Of a stretch of 64,000 bases of DNA, positions 57,994 to 64,000 are shown in pieces. Below the pieces are notes generated by a model, which ran no database searches, was not told where the DNA came from, and worked only from the letters and a program-made list of their open reading frames with translations. The position numbers and the translations under genes were made by a program. Position 1 is the first letter of the stretch; the number at the start of each line of letters is the position of its first letter. Source of the stretch: Tetracentron sinense (lineage: Eukaryota; Streptophyta; Magnoliopsida; Trochodendrales; Trochodendraceae); assembly GCA_015143295.1 (NCBI GenBank), contig CM026557.1, forward strand, positions 26,383,760 through 26,447,759. Reading direction: 5' to 3'.

Positions 57994-58557
57994 TAGGGGT
58001 GTACACAAGCCGGGTTAGCTCGATTGCTCGGCTCGGTTTGGCTCAATCAAGCCGAGCTCGAACTCGAATATGTGGCTCGATAGGGCCAAGCTGAGCTGAG
58101 TTTTCAAGCTTGAAATATATTCAAGCTGAGCACTAGTCAAGGCCTGTTTGATTTGGCTCGGCTCGGCTCGGCTCGGCTCGGCTTGAAGCTCGAATCAATT
58201 GAGGCTCGAGCTCAACTCAACTTGAATATTATATAAAAATAAAAAAATATTATTTATATATATATCATTCTTACATACATATAGAAATAATATATAATAT
58301 TATTATTTTAATTAAATTTTTTTTAAAAAATAAATCAAGCTGAGCTCAAGCCAAGCAAAGCTCGATTCACGCTTGAATCAATTCGAGCTCGAGCCAAGTT
58401 TTTTGAATTCGAGCCAAGCTAATTTGAGCCAATTTTCGAGCACCATTTCAAGCCGAGCCGAGCTGAGCCGAGCTCGAGCTTGAGCCTAGATTAAACCCCT
58501 TTCAAGCCGATCCGATCAAGGCCAAGCTCGGCTCAACCCAGGTCGAATACACCACTA
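57994..58557. mobile_element. hAT-type MITE, TAGGGGTGTACAC ends
   Basis: A perfect 8 bp target duplication TATACATA (57986-57993 and 58558-58565). Ends TAGGGGTGTACAC and (reverse) TAGTGGTGTATTC. Arms carry GGCTCGGCTCGG runs (58155-58185) and GAGCCGAGCTGAGCCGAGC (58450-58475) around an AT-rich centre. 564 bp, non-coding. Confidence 0.92.
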
Positions 58558-58565
58558 TATACATA

Positions 58566-58925
58566 CATTCATCGTACCATGATTTTATGAATAAAAATAA
58601 TATAAGAAATGGTACAATTCGAGATGGAGGTATCCAAAAGATAAGTTTAATTTCAAAGCTCCTTCTCTAAACTATTAGAACCAACATTTATTATACATAT
58701 AAAATAAATAAATAAAACTGTCCTACACCTTACTCAAATGGAGATGACTAGGATAAACATCATTAACAAGTAGCCTAACAAATAGAGGTTCAAATTCGGG
58801 CCTCAAAAACTTCTTGTTAATGGGCTGGGCTTAGACTGACTCTATTTTGGATAGTAGTTTATGGATCATTTCGGAGAACGAGAGGGCTGGCAAGTTAACC
58901 TGGATTAAAATCTAACCTAAGATAA
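58566..58925. other. Intergenic, nothing recognised
   Basis: AT-rich DNA between the hAT MITE and the Tat-like solo LTR; no gene seen. Confidence 0.5.
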
Positions 58926-58930
58926 ATCTA

Positions 58931-60453
58931 TGAGGCTAAAGAATGGACACAGGATCATGGGCATTCAAATGGGCAGAGTTATCGTTCGAACGCCCATGGT
59001 TCTAAAGATGAACATAACCTTTTTTTTTGGGGGGAGTTGAGGGATTTTTTGTGGGATCTAGTTGGAATCTAACGACCTAAGGTGAGGTCAACCTGGATGG
59101 TGAGATTGGCCAAAAGATATGAAGAAAGGGGGTCTTGACTATTGCCAGACCCAGAAATGAAATGTAAAGACAAAGCGAAAATGAAAATGACAAGCAATGT
59201 AGAAAGGAAAATGGAAGACTTCTCCCTTTTGAAAGGGGTGTCTCTATACTATTGGATTTGATGTAGAGAGAATGCTTGAAGGAGATGCCTTCTAAAAGCC
59301 CCAAAAAATGGACTAGGAACAAAAGGGAAATCATAAACTATATAGAAAAGAAAAAATGAGTGCTCATCCTCCCCTTTCAATAGGGTCCCTTTACACCATT
59401 AGATTGGTGTAGAGAGACCCACTAAAGGAAAAAGATGGACTCTAAAAAATGGTTCTAGAAATGGACTAAAACCCAAAAGGAAGCAACAAGTAAATGCAAA
59501 GAGAAATACAATAGAAAAGAAACAAGTATAAATAAAGAGAAAAGAGGAGGAGGATGGAGAGGGTGAGGTGAAAACCTACCCTCCTCCTTTGCTCTTCATG
59601 CTCCAAGCTACTCTGAGATGAGGGTTGCCTCCAATGAGGGGTGGCCTCAAAGTTCTTGCACTGAGATTAGGTTTGGATTGGAAGGGAATAAGGTTGATGG
59701 GTTATCTTTTAGAATTTCTAGGGTTTTTGTTTGAAGGAGGAAGAGAGTGAATTAGGATTTTCTCTAAGGATTTGGGCTTGGAGAAGAGAGTGAATTAGAG
59801 TTTGTACTAAGGAAATTTGAATTAGCATTTTAGCTTGAATTGGGGGGTATTTATAGGTTTCCTAAGGGTTAGGATTATTTGGTAGTTATTATGAAAGTTT
59901 AGGGTGATGCGAGAAAGAGAAAGGATGGTAAAAATTTGAGTTTAAACCCTAAAAACACGAAATCTGCAAGAGGTGTTCTAATGGAGTAAATGTGCATTTG
60001 AACGCCTAGCTCTCAGGAAACCACAACATTATAGGTGGCCAAACAAGGGGTTTTGCGTTTGAATAGGCTATTGAGTGTTGGAACACCCCTAGAGGGTTTT
60101 GGGAATTCAAATGCTCCTAGGTTATTTTGCCTAAAAAGGCAGATTTTTGCATGGGTTTTGGTTGAGCTTAGGTTTGTGGCTATTAAGGAGGGGCATTTGG
60201 TGGATAATGGGTTTTGCCTATTCGATTCACCTAAAGATTTTTGGTTTGGGGGCCTACCCTCTTGCACTCCCAGTGAGCTAACCAAGTAGCTTGACCCGTG
60301 ACTATCTAATCATAGCTTAAACTTATTAGGTCAGGTGCAAATAGGAGTTGGGCTCTGGGCCTAAATGAAGGTTGAAGATGTTGGGCTTTGGGTGATGCCT
60401 TGGAGTTTGAAGAGGAAAGAGAAGAATAGAGGGTGCAAAATGGGGTGCTTACA
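58931..60453 (-). mobile_element. Tat-like solo LTR
   Basis: A perfect 5 bp target duplication ATCTA (58926-58930 and 60454-60458). The minus strand starts TGTAAGCACCCCATTTTGCA, like the Tat LTR start TGTAAGTACCCAATTTTTAC at 13841, and ends TTAGCCTCA. TATA on the minus strand at 59848-59855. A 140 bp-scale duplication (AGGGTCCCTTTACACCATTA versus AGGGGTGTCTCTATACTATT) lies at 59230-59460. Frames here are not coding. Confidence 0.9.
59992..60117 (-). promoter_or_regulatory. U3 motif cluster, GTTTGAAC-type
   Basis: GTGCATTTGAACGCC (59992), GCGTTTGAATAGGC (60055), GTGTTGGAACACCCC (60075) and GGAATTCAAATGCTCC (60102). Related copies downstream of the TATA box lie at 58960-59000 (GGGCATTCAAATGGGC, GTTCGAACGCCC). 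Confidence 0.65.
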
Positions 60454-60455
60454 AT

Positions 60456-60701
60456 CTAATTGATGAAAAATTTGTCGGGATTGTTGCCAAGGCAAGTATT
60501 CAATGGTTGGAGGACTATTATCAATAGAATGAATGGAGGGGGAATGTAATCATCTATAAACCAAAATAGATCGTGAAAGATCAAGATGAAGTGGATTTGA
60601 ATCCTCCATAGTAAGTAGTTCGATCCATCCAATTTGATTGAAACTGTAAGTCCATATTTTGGTGTTCGCTTATTCTGGTGTCTAGTAGTGTCTTGTGTCA
60701 T
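60456..60701 (-). pseudogene. Ty1/copia gag fragment
   Basis: Minus frame with VSIKLDGSNYLLWRIQIHFI then FWFIDDYIPPP, matching the copia gag opening (LDGSNYLLWRxQ...L.G..L..FIDG..PxP). Only about 80 residues remain between the Tat-like solo LTR and the chromovirus. No LTR or primer site for it was identified. Fossil fragment. Confidence 0.75.
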
Positions 60702-60795
60702 TGCCTACAAGCATCTAAGAAAGTGAAGATGAAGACCGAAGAAGATCAATTGAAGACATTTTGAACATCACTTTCGTTTCACTTATAGGAAGGTA

Positions 60796-63207
60796 TGTCG
60801 CGCCCCAAAATACCCCCTAGGGGTTAAGGGATACTTTAGAGGTGACTATTCATACCTGCCAACTCATCCTGTAATGAACAAGGCTAACATATAATAAACA
60901 GAGTGTCGAAGCTAAACATGAGTGCGGAAGCGTGAACCAACTTTTTCTTTTCTTCCATAACTCAAACCAGTATTCCAAGTTTATACACTTAACATATCAA
61001 GTCAAAGGAGGACATGCCTACTTATCAAAATATCAAAATACAAAAAGAACTATTGAACCCCCTATAGTCAACAGTAATCCAAATATGGCCACACGTCGCG
61101 ATCTCTATCCTCCTGCGATTGCATCGGGATAGGAGGTTCTCTCTCCTCTACATACCCTTCCTCAACCCAAGGCTCAGGGTTGAGGTTGTCTACAATACCT
61201 GCCGACATAAAAGTATGGTTGAGTATGAAATACTCAACGAGTACAAGCTACTAGCTAACCATAGCAATAACAATCACACAAAAGCAACAAGGTATAATTC
61301 ATCATTTCAATCCAAAGCAATAATAGCAGCATATGACAAATAGCAGTAAAGTAAAGCAATGTAATAATTTTGACATGCTTGAATGAATGCGAAAACTCTG
61401 GCAAAACTTGTACTTTAAACATCATGTCTTATTCTTGAAAATAGCTTGTCGTGTTTCTTTCAAAACTTGTTTGTCATGTTTGAAAACTTGTTTCTTGTTT
61501 TGGTCTTGTTCGAAAGAATCACGCATGTATCTTGTCTTGCTTGGAATCACTTGTCTTGCTTGTTCTTGTTATGTTCTTGACATGTTCTTGACTTGACTTG
61601 CTTCTATACTTGTGAGGCAGAGGTTAGTGCCCTTGAAGCGACTTGTGAGCCGGGAATATAAATTCCCTTCAACGAATTATATATATATAGAAAAGGGTAC
61701 ACCAACCTCCTTGTCTTATTTTCTTGTGAGTCAGGTATGACATATCTTGAGATATGCCCTACCCTTGACTGGCCCGATGTCCGGCTTTATCATTCATGCT
61801 TGTTTTCCTTGTGAGCCAAGTATGACATATCCTAGGGATATGCCCTACCCTTGACCGGCCCGATGTCCGGCTTTATCATTCGTTTCGTGAATCACAATCC
61901 TTGTTCTTGTTTGTTTCTTTCAAATACTTGTACTTTAAAAACATCGATTCATGCATGCATGTGTGGGTGTGTGTAGCACTTGTGGTGATTATGATAACAT
62001 GTGCAACAAAAGGGATTATGCATAGCATTTTCATTCTTACTATAATCATGCAAGGATGCATACAACATAACAAGCATTTGGTCAACTTATCCTTTTTGGG
62101 AAAAATTACATAATCCTACTTCCATTTTCTTCATTAAATCCATTTAACCCTTGTTTAGGCATTTTATCAAACACATGGCGTGCAACATTTCTTAGTCGTT
62201 TCATTTCCTCTTTTCAGTGCATATATTTCATCAAAAACATCAAGGTACGTTCAATATTTGTAGAATGCCCTTCCACCATTTTGCATTACACACATCAGAC
62301 CACATCTATACGGCATCCAATTGCCTCAACCACCATCCAATCCATACATCCACACCTCTTATTTATCTTGTTTATATTTAGGGAAAATGATACATTTCAA
62401 GGAAAGAAGAACACAAGATCAAGAATCATGATTTTTTTTTTAGGAAGAACCTAGGTTATTGCTAAGTGAGTTAGTAGGGTGTACTAACCTTGAGGATCAA
62501 GCTTGATCTTGAAGAAAACCCTTGGATTAGAAGTCCAATTGGTAGAGGAGAACCCTTGCATGAAGAATGCTTGATTGGGGAAGATCAAACTATCTTCTTC
62601 TTCAATCCAAACCCTTCTTGGAATCCCCAAATCTCTCCTCTTCTTTCTCTCCTTCCCTCTCTCTTAAGTTTAGAGTTAACCAAAAAACCCCCAAATGCAT
62701 CTCTATTTATAGGCCAAGGGTTGAAACCCTTATTTTCGTGTATTTTTAAAAACAGATTTACGCGATAACGATCGATCGTCCACACTCCAGTAAGCTTTTC
62801 TCAGATTTCTGTCTCCAGACGATCGATCGTCGATCTTGGGAGATCGATTGTCCAGCTTCCCGAAAGCCATCTAATTTCTGGGTTTAGGATGATCGATTGT
62901 CGAGTTTTGGGTGATCGATCGTCCAAGTTCTAGTAGATTGCCTAGGTTTCTGGGCCATGTGGCGATTGATTGTCGCCATGTGGTGATCGATCGTCAAACC
63001 CAGTTTTTTCCTCTCTTTTCACCTGTAGACCCCTTGGGGTATTTCCAACCTTTTCTTCAACATATTTAGGGTCTTAAACCCCCTTGCTCACGCTGCCCAT
63101 GCGTTACCGACCTCCAATTCCTCATAATTTATTAATCTAACTACGTGAAAGGCCAATTGACTATGAAAGCACTGTTCATTAGGTACGAAAAGTTCCAGGG
63201 GGCTACA
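60796..63207 (-). repeat. 3' LTR of the chromovirus
   Basis: Minus strand TGTAGCCCCCTGGAACTTTT at 63207 to CCCCTAGGGGGTATTTTGGG then GCGCGACA at 60796; 2412 bp. It contains a duplicated unit at 61735-61890 homologous to the one in LTR copy a. TATA on the minus strand TATAAATA at 62704-62711. Confidence 0.92.
62767..62998 (-). promoter_or_regulatory. U3 motif cluster CGATCGATCGTC
   Basis: Copies include ACGATCGATCGTCCACAC (62768), ACGATCGATCGTCGATC (62819), AGATCGATTGTCCAGC (62841), TGATCGATTGTCGAG (62889), TGATCGATCGTCCAAG (62911), GCGATTGATTGTCGCC (62962) and TGATCGATCGTCAAAC (62984). They lie about 55-290 bp upstream of the TATA box in LTR sense. Confidence 0.82.
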
Positions 63208-63221
63208 TTCTCCCCCCCCCC
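63208..63221 (-). promoter_or_regulatory. Chromovirus polypurine tract
   Basis: Minus strand GGGGGGGGGGAGAA abuts the LTR start, the expected plus-strand primer. Confidence 0.88.
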
Positions 63222-63485
63222 TTACAAAAATTTCATCCTCGAAATTTGGACGATACATACACATACAAAAACCGCAACAAAATACAAAAGAATGTCAAAG
63301 TCCTAAATAAACAGTTGAGGATATTTTTCTTTTACTTCGGCCTCACGCTCCCAAGTAGCTTCTTACCTCGAATGGTGTTGACATATTACAAGGACTAAGG
63401 GAATCATTTTTTTTTCGCAAAACTTGATCTCGCCTATCCAAGATCGGCACTGGTTGCTCTATTAGTGTGAGATCCTCCTGGATTT

Positions 63486-64000
63486 CTAACGGATCAAGTT
63501 CAATGACATAGGATGGTCCGGGATATATTTCCTAAGCATAGAAATATGGAACACATTGTGGAGCATCGCCATATGAGCGGGCAAGGCAACACGGTAAGCC
63601 ACCTCACCGAGTCTAGTGATGATCTCGAATGGACCCACGTATCTTGGACTGAGCTTGCCTCTCTTCCCGAACCTCATAACACCCTTGGTCGATGAAATCT
63701 TGACAAAAACCAAGTCGCCAACTCGAAATTCAAGATCTCTTCGTCAGTTGTCAGCATAGCTCTTCTGTCGATCCTGTGCGGTCTTCAACCTCTCCCGGAT
63801 AACTTGACCCTATCTACTATCTGCTCAATCAATTCAGGGCCCAATACTTTCCTTTCTCCGACTTTGTCCCAATACAAGGGAGATCTACAACTCCTCCCAT
63901 ACAAGGCTACAAAAGGAGCCATCTGGATGCTTGCTTAGTAGCTGTTATTATAAGCAAACTCCACTAAGGGAAAGTGGTCTTCCCAACTTCCCTTGAAGTC
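63486..64000 (-). pseudogene. Chromovirus integrase C-terminal region
   Basis: The minus frame at 63486-63713 reads VKISSTKGVMRFGKRGKLSP then RYVGPFEIITRLGEVAYRVA and HNVFHISMLRKYIPDHP. This is the GPF/Y module of Tekay/Del-type integrases just ahead of the chromodomain. The sequence right of it, to the window edge, carries further integrase core phrases in poorer shape. It would join element cDNA to host DNA. Fossil. Confidence 0.9.

Larger units (their letters stand above)
60796..64000 (-). mobile_element. Chromovirus (Tekay/Del-type) Ty3/gypsy, runs off right edge
   Basis: In minus orientation the visible parts are the 3' LTR (60796-63207), polypurine tract and the C-terminal end of integrase. 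The rest lies right of the window. Flank on the LTR side AGGTA (60791-60795) is the candidate target duplication, its partner unseen. The visible coding part is broken in a few places. Confidence 0.88.

Noticed and set aside
62490-62785. Frames in the chromovirus LTR
   Set aside because: They lie within the LTR around its TATA box and show no family resemblance.

Overview
This window looks like repeat-packed intergenic DNA from a land plant, most likely a flowering plant. The evidence is the mix of element lineages: Ty3/gypsy Tat/Ogre-type and chromovirus (Tekay/Del-type) retrotransposons, Ty1/copia elements primed by initiator tRNA-Met, hAT, Mutator and CACTA-type DNA transposon remnants, and Helitron-like ends. 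I found no intact host protein gene, tRNA, rRNA, CRISPR array or bacterial-style operon. Nearly every long frame is part of a decayed transposable element.

Layout. 1-13841: a minus-strand Tat/Ogre-type Ty3/gypsy fossil whose 3' end lies left of the window. In element order it has LTR and leader (13.8-10.5 kb), an extra coiled-coil ORF1, gag, protease, RT/RNase H, a second (archaeal-type) RNase H, integrase and a repeat-rich 3' region. It sits inside the 5' LTR of a plus-strand Ty1/copia element (13842-22108). That element carries gag with a zinc knuckle but no recognisable pol, and it holds a 2.8 kb solo chromovirus-type LTR (16980-19757, target duplication GAGGA). 22.1-37.9 kb: AT-rich DNA with a hAT MITE, a Myb/SANT-like pseudogene, a probable LTR fragment, a CACTA-like region containing a second hAT element and a Helitron-like element, then long stretches with nothing recognisable. 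37882-48422: a second copia fossil, heavily invaded by a solo LTR (39184-41358), two head-to-tail chromovirus LTRs (42095-47741) and a minus-strand copia solo LTR (46099-47428). 48.4-58.9 kb: a MITE-rich zone with snRNA-promoter-like (USE + TATA) repeats, a foldback element, a Helitron-like element, two Mutator-type MITEs, two hAT MITEs and a short LTR element. 58931-60453: a Tat-like solo LTR (target duplication ATCTA). 60796-64000: a minus-strand Tekay/Del chromovirus running off the right edge.

Nesting gives a relative order. The gag-only copia element is older than the Tat element and the solo LTR inside it. The copia element at 38-48 kb is older than its three kinds of insert. By eye, both copia LTR pairs differ at roughly one position in ten, so these are old insertions, while many target duplications are still perfect.

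The most unusual signal is shared by LTRs of unrelated lineages. Many have a 100-280 bp cluster of short, two-fold-symmetric motifs upstream of the TATA box, mostly within 40-320 bp. The motif differs between families (GGTCGACC-, CGCTCGAGCG-, ACCGGTCGACC-, CGATCGATCG-, TCGGTAGAA/TTCTACCGA-, GGTCCGCGGACC-type). One motif, GGATCTATCC/GGATAGATCC, is shared by a gypsy LTR and a copia LTR. I do not know of an accepted name for this arrangement.
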